Origin: Deroplatys truncata
Lineage: Eukaryota; Arthropoda; Insecta; Mantodea; Mantidae
DNA length: 64,000 nt
NCBI GenBank assembly: GCA_030765065.1
Contig: CM060975.1
Location: 162,784,993 to 162,848,992 of the forward strand
Direction of reading: 5' to 3'
Made by a program: the position numbers and the translations under genes. How positions within the stretch are numbered: position 1 is the first letter of the stretch; each line of letters opens with the position of its first letter. Positions 36,683 through 46,276 of the stretch are shown piece after piece. A model generated the notes under the pieces. That model did not search any database and was not told the DNA's origin. It was given only the letters and a program-made list of their open reading frames with translations.

Positions 36683-38180
36683 ATGGCTCCTACGTTTTCA
36701 AAGTTAAATGGTAAGGTATTACGTATTCAAAGCAGGGAAATAATTGCAAATGCCCTCGACTTCATGAAGCAAGAAGCAGAGATGAAGGAAGAAAATATAT
36801 GTTTGCCCGAGTTCCACGAAAGCCTTAAGAGAGCGAAAGAAAGAGTAGCCAAAGCAACTGGTGTTTCACTGAGTTCCGTTTCCAGAGTTCTCAAAGATAA
36901 GAAAAACCACATGGATGAAAGAGTACCATTTGACACACCTGTGTAGAAACATAAGGTCCCTAAACGTATTACAGAAATAGACGATTTCGACAAATGCGTC
37001 ATTCGGCGCACGATTCATAATTTCTATGTGGAAGAAAAAACTGTGCCAATAATAAGCAGATTGCTCATCAATCTAAAAGATGTCATAAATGTTCAAGGTG
37101 GTGCTACAAGTCCCAAATCCCGGCTATGGCACTGAATTTTGCAGTCTCATTCTAACTTTCCAAATGACTATAATTTTATATGTCAGCATAAATTTTCAAG
37201 ATGTTGCTACAAATCTCAGAAAAATTATAAAAGATTTAGGGTTTAAGTGGAAGAAAACGAAACCAAATAGGAGAGTTCTAATAGAAAAGCACGACATACG
37301 ATCTCAGCTGGAAGAGTACCTTACTCAGAGGTACAAATTAGAGGGTCACACTATAGTGTATGAAGATGAGTCGTACATACACAGTTGTCATACATCTAAA
37401 AGTTGAAGTGACGATAGCGAATTAGGTTTTCAGGCACCTGTTGCCAAAGGGCAAATACTTATTATCGTTCATGCTGTTCGTTCCAAATGCCCTTCTTTTA
37501 CAAGTCACAACAAAAAAAAACAGGAGATTTTCATCAAGAAATGAATACAGAAAATTACATTAAGTGAATCAACACCATGTTGATACCTAATATGCCTGCT
37601 GGGTCTATTCTGGTTATCGACAATGCTTCACTCAAATTGACAAGCAACCTACCTCAAATTCCTTGAAAGAAGAAATGAAAACCGGGTTGCTTAGGCATAA
37701 TATAGCTTTTGATGAAAGCATGAGTAAAACAAATATAACTTAGTTAAAGTCAACAAATCCCTTCAGAAGTCATAACTCATAAAACTTGGCCGGATATTAG
37801 TACAACATCGCCATAATGTACTTAAGACTGTCACCATATCACCCAGATCTAAACCCAATCGAATTAATCTGGGCTGATGTCAAAAACTGGGTGGACTGCA
37901 GAAATATCACTTTTAAACTAAAAGATGTGGAGCAGTTATGTCGCCAGCGATTTGCAGAAATTGGAAGGCCAGAATGGGAAAATGTATGTCGACATGTTGA
38001 ATAAATTGAGAATCATTATTTCAAAAAATACGGAATTGCAGAAAATCAATTAGAAAAAAATCTCATCCAGGATAATGGTGCAGAAAGTAGCGACAGCAGT
38101 GATGGCGGCAATGATGTGAGTGATTCCATAGAAGAGGAAGGGCTGTCAGGTGTGGAAGAACTGGAGGCAGATGGTTGACA
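36683..38180 (+). pseudogene. IS630/Tc1-type (DDE_3) transposase pseudogene
   Basis: It starts with ATG at 36683 and an N-terminal HTH region ending 'KATGVSLSSVSRVLKDKKN'. 'KIIKDLGFKWKK' (about 37222-37258) and 'VYEDESYIHS' (about 37357-37387) follow, the latter the first catalytic block. Later come 'VAKGQILIIVHA' (about 37440-37475), 'LVIDNAS' (second Asp, about 37612-37630), and 'LSPYHPDLNPIELIWADVKNW' in two parts (37822-37890), with the third acidic residue. An acidic tail ends near 38178. In-frame stops (36944, 37404) and frameshifts show it is dead. Same family as 1130-2480. Confidence 0.7.
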
Positions 38181-40009
38181 GTGTTTTTATATTAAGGGCA
38201 TTTTACAGCGGTGGATTTAAATATAGTGTACATAACTATAAGTTTATCGTGTAGTGCAGTGCATAATCGGTGTGCGGATATTTGACAATGACTGTCCCAC
38301 GCACTCCTGCAGCATGCAGACGACCGTTCACCACCTGATCTGGTATGTAACTCGCTTCATAGCTATCATTAAGATTTTCACGTGTCTAGAACTGTTGCGC
38401 CAGTTATAACATAACATCTCAATCTGTAGACCCTATAGTGAGCTAGACCAGCTTAAAAGAAGCTAATCTACTCTAGAATGTAGATTACATCATAAATACA
38501 TAATTACATTGTGTACTTGTATGTAAATAAATTGTTGTTCTTATGTAGAGTATGTTAGAGCTAAAAAAATTAAAACAATATTATTTATACTTAATGTATT
38601 TATAAAATTCAATAACATTTTATAGTCGGTTACGTTTTTTTCTTGCACAGCCCCAATGAAACCACAATTTACACTGAATACAAATACAATACACGATCCA
38701 CACTTCCCCGTCAGATCACACGCTTTTTCACTCATAATCACAGCTTACTTCACTTCTTAAACCACTAGCAACGCAACAAACACCACTTCTTAACTCACTA
38801 GTAATACGACAAACACTTACGTCGCTTTTTAAATCACTAGTAATGCACCAAAACCGTTATTTAACATTTTATACCACTAGTAATGCACTAAATAATTTCC
38901 TATTTAAGTATAATCACAAGCTACTAAGCGTCTAAGTCAGAAAAAACACAAAAATAGGTTATGTGAACACAAAGAAATCAATTCAATATGGCGGACTAAA
39001 CAGCTGATATTAGCGTACGGTTTTAATTGATTTTTACATTAAAATATATAGAAAAAATATACTTATAGTAAAGCAGATGTCCTATGTACTCGACTTCACT
39101 CCTAAAAGGTTTAACTACTCGAAACATGAGAGTTTTCGGAAAATATAAGCAAAATACGGGAGCTGACAAACCTAGCGGCAAGCCCATATAGAAACCAGCG
39201 TTTGGAGACGGAACACCCGAAATTGCCCAAATTGAGCGAATGCCGAAAATGGGACGACAGCGAACGTTCTTGATGGACATTTCAGTTTGTGTAAATCGTC
39301 GTGACAGTCCCCCACCCCTGAAGTATATATGCGCAACAGCACTGACCAGTGCACTCGCACAATAAGAGAGGTGGGGGCCAGTGTTCCGCCTGCTGCGAGC
39401 TCAAATGCAAGATAACCTTACACGTTTGTTTACAATGCGTTGTGTATGTGGCTGCCTCCGAGTTCTGATATCACTTGCTCCCCACCACTCTCACCACTGC
39501 TCCTCATTTCTCCTCTCTTGCGCTTATGGAGTGTCACGAAATTTTACACAAGCTGTAAGTGGAGAAGGGAAGGTAGTCCATTCCGGCACATTTTCCTCCC
39601 ATTGGCTGCGGTCAACTACGTAATGTGGAGGGCTGGCCGCGCGCGCTCTTCGACTGGCAATTGAAAGTGAATACGTAAAGCCATGCGTTTCAAAGCAGGA
39701 ATTTGTACATACGTAGCGTAAATCGATGCTTATAAAGTACTAAAATATAACATTAACAATAGCATGTATTGAAAACGCCATTTGCTGTGAAAATGCATGG
39801 GTCATCTTTGTCAACTTCTACAATGATACAGGCAACTTAGCTGTCACAACTAATATTTTGAGTATTGCTAAGATAAACTGAAACAGCCTTTTTGGAACAC
39901 AAATTTAACTTACATTTAAAAGTGATCTTTCTTGATGTTCTAGAAGGATTGGATGTTACTCAGTGGCGATTTTTCCTGGAACTTTGTTCCTCCATAGCAT
40001 CAATTTTCG
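38181..40009. other. Unassigned region; short tandem repeat and a GC-richer patch
   Basis: A degenerate tandem array with the unit core CACTAGTAATGCAC occupies about 38758-38900 (four copies). 39150-39660 is richer in CpG than its surroundings but I see no gene. A block at 39198-39221 (GCGTTTGGAGACGGAACACC...) recurs inverted at 56886-56909. Confidence 0.4.
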
Positions 40010-40561
40010 TTTTCTCTACCACGTACATATTAGGTAGAGAAAATATTGCTTCCACCTAAAAATTCGATACCGAAATTTCACCGGAAACACATGTTTTGAG
40101 ACTCCCTGAATCCAAAAAGGTATTTTTATAAAAAGGTCCGTGCGTGTTTAAGGTCTGTGAACAGCATAATTAAAAACGAAACGTTGGTTAAATACCAACT
40201 TGGTGGTATTTAAGTTCAGTACCTTCCAAAAATGCGACACAAAGATTTTTAAGAAAATCCCCACCCAAATTACCCTTTACAGGGAAGAATATTCGAATTT
40301 TTTTATTTTCTGAAAAATGGCTCTAATGATTTTTATTAAAATGACTTTGTATTGAGGATATTTACATGAAAAATAAAATGTTTATTTTGAATTTTCTGGG
40401 AATAGCTTGTGAAGTCCTCTTCATTCGGAAGGAATTTTGCATAATCTTGTGTAAGTGGTAAACGTTAAGCAACAGCTGAAAAAGCGCTACTCAAAAAATA
40501 TAGATCTTTTTAAAAAACACAATTTATTTCAAATAACCTTTTTATAGCACCAGTAATCCCG
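40010..40561 (+). repeat. Dispersed repeat, left half, interrupted by the Polinton
   Basis: Starts TTTTCTCTAC and aligns over its length with 58548-59125 (shared 'aaaattcgatacc-a-atttcaccgga', 'ctgtgaacagcata', 'gaaaatcccc'). It stops at the ATCCCG target copy (40556-40561) where the viral element begins. The other half is 53601-53894. Confidence 0.85.
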
Positions 40562-40744
40562 AGTAGTTAAGGGCCCGGATTAGCCAATTGGATTAATCGA
40601 TAATCCTGCCGCTAGGTGGCGTTGGTGTCGTGTTAATCCTTCTTAATCCGATGGATTAAGGTGGATTAGTGGGATTAGCGGGAAGTTTGAAAAGTTGCCA
40701 CTAGCGGTAGGATTACCGTTGATCCAGTTTGGCTAATCCGGGCC
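40562..40744 (+). repeat. Polinton left terminal inverted repeat
   Basis: 183 bp, matched by 53417-53600 on the other strand with few differences. It is itself an imperfect foldback: it opens GGGCCCGGATTAGCC and closes GGCTAATCCGGGCC. GGATTA/TAATCC words recur about ten times within it. Confidence 0.95.
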
Positions 40745-41209
40745 TTTTTTTTTTATTATTTATTTTTTTGAATACAGAGATTGACAATAAGTGATGTTTA
40801 TGATAACACATGAGGATAACATTGGAAATGGTGAAAGGTATTAGAATAATGAGTATATCTTAAATGATACACACAATTTATTTTGAAAAAAACCACAGAT
40901 TTACTTTGAATGATTATACATAATGACAAGATTAGTAATGTTTACAGATATTAAAAATAATGATAATTATTTACTAAATTTTCTATACAATGTACTTATT
41001 ATGAAAACATAGATTTACAGTAAATGATGATAATGTTTCCTGGTATTAAAAATAATATTGAAAGAAAAGGAATATGAATTTAGGACATGATACATACAAC
41101 ATAGGAGTGAAAGAAATGCATTATTAAGATGGATATGATAGTGAATAGTATATATGACATAAATCACTGTGCACACGCACTTTGTGTTTATTGTTTTTGA
41201 GAAGAAAGA

Positions 41210-41737
41210 TCACTCTGAGCAGTTACTTTGTTTCTCACAAAAGATGATTTTGAACTTTGTTACGATGGAGATGTTGTCGTCGTCGTTGTTGTCGTCGGTG
41301 TCGCTGGAGTCGCTATCGATGCGAAAAACGGCATTGATGGGTTTGGTGATGCAAGTGAGAAGATGTTGGAAGTTGGTGTGCGTTTCCATGGGTGAGGGAA
41401 CAGCGACGACGAACTCGTTGGTGAAGTTGTTGGAGTAGCACCCATTGGATGTGAGGTTTATGTTGAGGTTAGGTGTTTTGTTGTGGCAGAGGAAGACGGA
41501 GAGTTGAGCATCTGCTGCGAATTGGATAGCTTTGGAAGGGAGGCACTTGACGTGTATGGCCTGGTTTTTGTTGGAAGAAAGTTTGACGATGACTTGTTTT
41601 TGATTGCCAAAGAAGGAGATTTGAGTGGAGAGTAATGAGAGTTGAGAATATTCTCCATTGAAGGAGAGTTGGGGTAGAAAGAGGAGTTAGAGTAGGAGGT
41701 TGTTTCCAATGTGGATGGGTTCGGTTTCGCGGCTCAT
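41210..41737 (-). pseudogene. Polinton gene, about 175 codons, unknown, one in-frame stop
   Basis: Last gene of the left minus-strand cluster. Its ATG (41737-41735) overlaps the stop of the upstream gene as ATGA. The frame is open to the TGA at 41212-41210 except for one TAA at 41689-41687 (codon 17). The product after the stop is beta-rich in character ('QISFFGNQKQVIVKLSS', 'NEFVVAVPSP') with an Asp-rich stretch ('DSDSSDTDDNNDDDN') near the C-terminus. An AATAAA on the minus strand at 41192-41187 lies 18 nt past the stop and is a likely polyadenylation signal. A single-jelly-roll penton would fit by size and strand pattern, but I cannot support that from sequence. Confidence 0.6.
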
Positions 41738-42044
41738 TTTGGTGCGAACTTGACGATATATTTTTTGAAACCGTTTGAGAGATGTTCTACACCTTGGTAG
41801 GTTATGGTGAACTTGGCGGTGTCGAGTTGTTGAATGAGTTCTGGAATAGCCTTTCCGTATCTTGCAGGTAGAAAGACTTCGGTATCTTCGTCGATTTTCA
41901 CAACGGTCTTGTGCCGTATCTGGTGGCGAGTAATCTGACGCCTAGAACGGTGTATGGGACGTTTTCTTGCAGAGCAGCAACGCAGAGAATGTCGGTGTTG
42001 TTGGAGAGCTCATCTAGTTGACGAATGAGGGTGTTTGCGCTCAT
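41734..42044 (-). pseudogene. Polinton small gene, about 103 codons, one frameshift
   Basis: ATG at 42044-42042 overlaps the upstream stop (ATGA). The first frame reads 'MSANTLIRQLDELSNNTD' and on to about 41916. The second frame then continues with 'EVFLPARYGKAIPELIQQLD' and 'FTITYQGVEHLSNG' to the stop at 41736-41734, which overlaps the next gene. The single frameshift is near 41905-41920. Product unknown; a small alpha/beta protein. Confidence 0.6.
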
Positions 42045-42333
42045 GTTTCGCTTATGGTACACCAGTGGCAGTTTTTAACGAACGGTGATGGTACGTCAAA
42101 GTGAGTTCTTTGAGAAGGTAGGTTGTAGTGGTGTGTACAGCGACGATATGGTGCGTAAATGTGTTGAAGGTGAATGGGCAGCTGCTCCCACACGGTGTCT
42201 ACGTCGACAGGAGGATAACTTGAGAAGATGGCGTTTGCGTTTTGAAGCAGAACGTCTCGTTCCTGAGGAGAACTTGAATACACCTTTGATTATGAAGAAA
42301 CTTGAGGAGTACAGATGAGCAATCGCAAGTCAT
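42041..42333 (-). pseudogene. Polinton small gene, about 96 codons, C-terminal CxxC, one frameshift
   Basis: ATG at 42333-42331 overlaps the stop of the 57-codon gene as ATGA. After about 16 codons the frame shifts near 42284. The second frame includes 'VDVDTVWEQLPIHLQHIY' and ends 'VKNCHWCTISET' with a zinc-type CxxC. Its stop (42043-42041) overlaps the next ATG. Not recognised. Confidence 0.55.
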
Positions 42334-42503
42334 GAGCGACGCCTGTTGTACTTCCAGTTAAATTCCTCAATTTGTTGGCGAAGCCTGGCGAGTTCCTGAA
42401 AGTAGTGCACTTCGCAAGTGTAGCAAAGGTTGGTGCTACGAGGATTGAGCACTCTGGTTGTGCAGCAGGAGCAGGTGTGAGCTGGGCACGAAACGTCTGG
42501 CAT
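42330..42503 (-). CDS. Polinton small zinc-finger-like protein, 57 codons, intact
   Basis: Unbroken ORF from ATG 42503-42501 to TGA 42332-42330. It has five Cys in the first half ('CPAHTCSCC' ... 'NLCYTC') that could bind one zinc, then a short amphipathic basic helix ('FQELARLRQQIEEF', 'YNRRRS'). It heads the left minus-strand cluster and overlaps the next gene as ATGA. The degenerate repeat array at 42600-42960 lies just upstream and may hold its promoter. Function unknown. Confidence 0.55.
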   Translation of the reverse strand: MPDVSCPAHTCSCCTTRVLNPRSTNLCYTCEVHYFQELARLRQQIEEFNWKYNRRRS

Positions 42504-42599
42504 ATCCGAACGTTAGAACTGCACTGTGTGAGGGGTAAACATTGGAGGGAATATATATGGGGAAACTACTGGTGGGGGTAGGATGGTTACGTCACATTC

Positions 42600-42962
42600 A
42601 CAGGAAGCGTTAATTGCACACGCAGGAAGGAGCACATCCGTGGGAAACCACTGGAGGGGAAAAAGGCTGTTGCCGCACATCCGCCGGAAGCAGGACATCC
42701 GTGGGAACCATTGGAGGGGGAAAAATTCCGTTGCACCACATCCGTGGGAACCGTAGGAAACGTTTGCTGCGCCACATCCGCCGGAAGCGTTAATTGCTCA
42801 CACAGGAAGGCGTACGTCCGTTGGAAATTCCTGGATGGGGAAAAGTTCGTTGCGCCACATCCGTGGGAATTGCACACGCAGGAAGGAGAACATCCGTTGG
42901 GAAGTTGATTATGCTGCACACAGGAAGTAGCACATCCGTGGGAAAGAAAAAGTCGGTTGGGT
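42600..42962. repeat. Degenerate array of RACATCCGYNGGAA words inside the Polinton
   Basis: About nine copies of a 14-base word, RACATCCG(T/C)(N)GGAA, occur with irregular spacing (for example at about 42624, 42664, 42686, 42727, 42773, 42857 and 42930), mixed with ACAGGAAG or GCAGGAAG words. The region is otherwise non-coding. The minus-strand open stretch over it (42970-42587) is a by-product of the repeat. Confidence 0.75.
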
Positions 42963-42963
42963 T

Positions 42964-43610
42964 TTACCACCAGACGTTGCGTGCTTGTTTGAATATGGAG
43001 TTGATAACGTCTTCATTTTGAACAATAACTCTGTGTTCGTTGACGCTGAACAGCCAATCACCGTGTATATGATCGGGTAGAATGTAGGGTGTGTCATTGC
43101 CCAAATTGACCGTTAGGCATCTATCGAAGCACATGCGGTCCTGGTTAATGATTTGCTGCATTTTAGCCACGGAAATGTACTGTTGTTCATAGAAGATGAT
43201 GTATAATCCCCTTGTGGCAACACATCGGAACCATTGTTGTTGTTCTTCGTCTCTGTCACGTGTTTTATGGGTGTGAGGAGAAAGTTGCGAATTGGATGCG
43301 AACTGGATATTGTTGAAGTTGATGTTGGAAAACAAAATGAATTTTGCTCTCGCAGCTGTGAACTTTGATGGACATGGCTTTGCCGTGGTAGGTGTTATCG
43401 ACAAAACGGAGTGCATAAGGTGTATTTTTTTGAGGGTGGCCATCCAGTTCGTAGTTGTTGAAGACTTTGGTGTCTTCGCAGTACACGGATAGGTAATTTT
43501 TGTATCCCATGCTGGGGGCGAACACTTGTTGCGATACCGAAGGACGAGAGGATACTGTCTGTGTGCGGGAGGAGGAGCCGAAGACGGGTAGAGAGAGAGA
43601 GAGCGATGCA
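42964..43610 (-). pseudogene. Polinton gene, about 215 codons, unknown, two frameshifts
   Basis: Starts at ATG 43610-43608, a few bases after the stop of the upstream gene. A (GA)n run at 43589-43603 shifts the frame. The middle frame then reads 'FAPSMGYKNYLSVYCEDTK' and 'ALRFVDNTYHGKAMSIKV', and a second shift near 43345 leads to the long C-terminal frame with 'WFRCVATRGLYIIFYEQQYI', 'QDRMCFDRCLTVNLGND' and 'YILPDHIHGDWLFSVNE', ending 'QARNVWW' at 42964. The protein is beta-rich and looks structural. It could be a minor capsid protein; no family recognised. Confidence 0.55.
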
Positions 43611-43616
43611 TGCGCA

Positions 43617-44415
43617 CTAGGTTTGATTTTGTGCGATAGATAGTGCAAAAGGAGTTTGGAGAAAATGTTGTACCTCGAGGAAGGTTCTAAAATTTGCGGA
43701 GCGTATGTACTTGATGAACTGGGTGTAGTTTAGGTTATGGAAGGGAACATTTGCGGTATGGTTGTGAAGCATGTACTTGTGAAATGCCATGATTTGATTT
43801 TGAACGTCGGTTTCTTCTTTCTGTTTGTGATACATGATGGCTGTGACGATTCGCTGTAGACTGTCCAACATGTTGAATTCTTGCTGGTTAAGGGTGATGG
43901 AGTCGCCTTGCAGGTGTGCGAAAACGATTTTTAGCCTTCCAAACACGTTTTTGAACAGAGTGGTAACGCTGTCGCTGAATTGAAATTCCTGTAGACGTCC
44001 CTGTGGGTCATTCAAGCGTTTGTGAATGATGGGGATGGCTTCGACGAGTTTGTGCCACTGCGAGGAACTCATGACGACTGCGTTGCGCTGTCCACATTTG
44101 GCAATGGTGACGACGAGATGGTGCGGCGACTGGGGGAAAAACCTACACACACGAATTTGGTTTGTTGCGGGTTGAGAAAGTAGATGTCTGACAGAGGGCC
44201 CACAACTGCGCTTGTGCTGGGTTGTTGCGTGAGCGAAGCTTCCTTTTGGCTGCGGCCTTTGATGATGTTGGGGTTTGAAATACGGTGCCACTGAAACAAG
44301 AGGGACACACGAAACGAATGAGTGTGACGCACAAAAGCAAAAAGAAACAAAAAACATAACGTAGCGCATACAGGCGGCCTAACCTGGGTGGCGTGGTTGT
44401 CTGCGCGTCGTCCAT
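43617..44415 (-). pseudogene. Polinton gene with possible PC4-like DNA-binding core, frameshifted
   Basis: ATG at 44415-44413 lies about 35 nt downstream of a TATA box (44460-44449). A putative 93-nt intron (44383-44291, GT...CAG) follows a short first exon. The reading then passes through three frames: a basic Lys/Arg/Ala stretch, 'LSDIYFLNPQQTKFVCVGF' (about 44215-44155), and after a shift in a C-run near 44137 the long frame 'HHLVVTIAKCGQRNAVVMSS', 'QWHKLVEAIPIIHKRL', ending at 43617. The pattern of short beta strands followed by 'S-x-x-Q-W-x-x-L' resembles PC4-type single-stranded-DNA-binding proteins; this is inference only. C-terminal half is helical. Confidence 0.45.
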
Positions 44416-44448
44416 GATGGCTAAGGCAAGCGTTGGCTGGACGATCGG

Positions 44449-44460
44449 CCTTTTTATATG
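44449..44460 (-). promoter_or_regulatory. TATA box for the 44415 gene
   Basis: CATATAAAAAGG on the minus strand, 34 nt before the ATG at 44415, so the leader would be only a few bases. A very similar GGTATAAAAAGG stands before the gene at 53023. Confidence 0.6.
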
Positions 44461-45057
44461 AGCATGAGCGCGTTCTGAAAACACATAGAAGAGGGATGAG
44501 AATGCGCTACAGGAAAGCGATACGGATAGTGAAGATATCGTACACGAGCACTTACCTGCAAAGGTTGGCAGGTCTGGTGGATGTGGGAGCACTTTGCGCG
44601 GCACACGTGTTTGTAGGTTTTGCGAATGACGTTATCATTGTGAGAGAAATCATTGGCGCGAAATTTGGAAAAGAAGGTATGCAGAGGTAAGCCTGAGCAG
44701 CGGTGGGAGAGTTAGTCTATGACATAATGTCCGCAAGTGGTGCTGTGATAACCTTGCAGCCTCCTGGCGTTGGTGGACCATTTTTTCCCGCAGATAGAAT
44801 TTAAGAACTGAAGAAAATGAGGCGAAACGGGGTGTATCCCGTAACTGTCAAAGTATTCTCCACGCCCGTTTTTATCGACAAAGATGCAAACCCAGTGTTT
44901 GCCGGTTTGGTGCTTGGGTCGGTGTTAGCGACTAGAGCAATGGGAAGGAAGGGAATGCCGTGAATTTTGGGAAGCCTGTCGCAAGGGTAGACACCTAAAA
45001 AGTGACAGGCGTAGAGGGGCATGTGGAAAGAAAACGCTGAATGTGGAACGTGTTCAT
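44457..45057 (-). pseudogene. Adenain-like cysteine protease (capsid maturation), broken
   Basis: Starts at ATG 45057-45055, overlapping the capsid stop as ATGA. The first frame shifts near 45025 into 'HFLGVYPCDRLPKI', then 'VANTDPSTK', and again near 44910 into 'KHWVCIFVDKNGRGEYFDSYG' (two parts) and 'TTCGHYVID'. The His (codon 44897-44895), Asp (44849-44847) and Cys (44735-44733) stand in adenain order, and the His-Asp spacing of 16 is close to adenovirus protease. A TAA at 44714-44712 comes three codons past 'GHY'; the frame stays open beyond it to 44457 ('FFSKFRANDF', 'VIRKTYKHVC'). An 81-nt GTAAGT...CAG segment (44555-44475) could be an intron. In the family this enzyme cleaves virion proteins. 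Confidence 0.85.
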
Positions 45058-46276
45058 GATACCAAAATGAATCTGTTGCCGTCTATTTCGACCGTGCGAT
45101 GTATTTCCGCCAGCACCAGAAGAATGACGGGTTCTGTTAATTTATCGGCACAACCGATTGTCATAGACACCGTTCCGTGTCGCTGGCCCCAGATGTGAGA
45201 TTCGTTGGCGCTCATGTCGGCAGTGAGATCGAACGCCATGACCATATATCCGACAGGGTACGCTTCTATAGAGATGGAGTGACCGTCGTCTTTGAAGTGA
45301 ATGCCGAGACCATCCTGCAGCGTTTGAAAGCATTGCATGTAGTGCGCGTTGGCAAAGTTGGGTTGAAGAGGTTGAGAGGGAACGGGTTGCCCGTTCACGT
45401 ACAGTTGCAACAAGTTTAGCTTGAAATGTTGGAAGTTATAGGGGTTTCTGTTAAAGTCGCCGGAGTAAGCCTTGTCCGTGACCATGGAAACGACCACTCT
45501 TCTGGGAATTTGCCCTATGAAGACGTCGCTAAACGTCATTCCTTTGGCCTCTTTTGGGATGCTTAGGGCGTGGAAGCTTACATCCTTGAGATGGTACTTT
45601 CCGTTGCTATTTGTCAGCACAGCCTGGTGAGCAAGCTAGATGGTTGGCGAGGGTCGTAGGCTTTTAAACGCAGCGTGGCAGATTGGATTTCGGCGTAGCC
45701 TTTAAAGTCGGCCGAGTCGGAGAACAGATAAAATTGAGGAGATGAAGGAGTGAGCTTGATGGTCATGCTGACGTTGTTGAGAAGCAGATTTTCCTGGTGA
45801 AACAGAGCGTTGGACAGGGGACCCATGAGTTGAACTACATTCCCGTTTTTGGTAAACCCGTGACGCCACTGAAACCCGGCATTGGCGATAAAAGTGTCCA
45901 TGATACCCGCCGTGTCCTTTCTCCAAAGGTGGGATTCTAGTTTGCTGCGCATGGCATCGTCGGAGTAATTGAGAAGCGTCTCGAGATAAGTTCTATAAGG
46001 GTAACCTGCTTGGGGCATGGACACGATGACGTTATTTAGCGAAACTTCTACCTGTTGAATCAGGGAATTTAAGGTGTTGTTGACCAAAGTGGCGTTGACT
46101 TCGGCCTTGACAGGCGCTCCTTTGTCATCGAGAACGCGCACCATAAGCTCGAGGACGACGTAGGTTAAGTCGAGGTAATCGTCTGCATTTCCCGAGTAAT
46201 GAAAAGTAATGGGGGCATTCTTCATGAGCGTGTTTTGCGGGTTAAGAAAGACGAACCGAGACTCCTCGATGTTCAT
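45054..46276 (-). pseudogene. Double-jelly-roll major capsid protein, one frameshift
   Basis: Two adjacent frames make up one capsid gene. The N-terminal 220 codons (46276-45614) contain 'FVFLNPQNTL', 'DDYLDLTYVVLELMVRV' and 'GNVVQLMGPLSNALF'. The C-terminal part (to 45054) contains 'FSDVFIGQIPRRVV', 'NPYNFQHFKLNLLQLYVNG' and 'GYMVMAFDLTADMSA'. I recall these blocks from the family labelled 'F54H12.2-like' in databases, the Polinton/adintovirus-type capsid protein. One frameshift near 45635 separates them. About 405 residues in all, with a short N-terminus compared with what I recall for relatives. ATG overlaps the exonuclease stop, and the TGA overlaps the protease ATG. Forms the virion shell in related elements. 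Confidence 0.85.

Noticed and set aside
42587..42970. Minus-strand ORF of 127 codons over the repeat array
   Set aside because: It starts at GTG, and its repeating peptide follows the DNA repeat; no evidence that it is translated.
44475..44555. 81-nt GTAAGT...CAG intron at the end of the protease gene
   Set aside because: Not listed as its own feature because it is a multiple of three and open, so reading through is equally possible.
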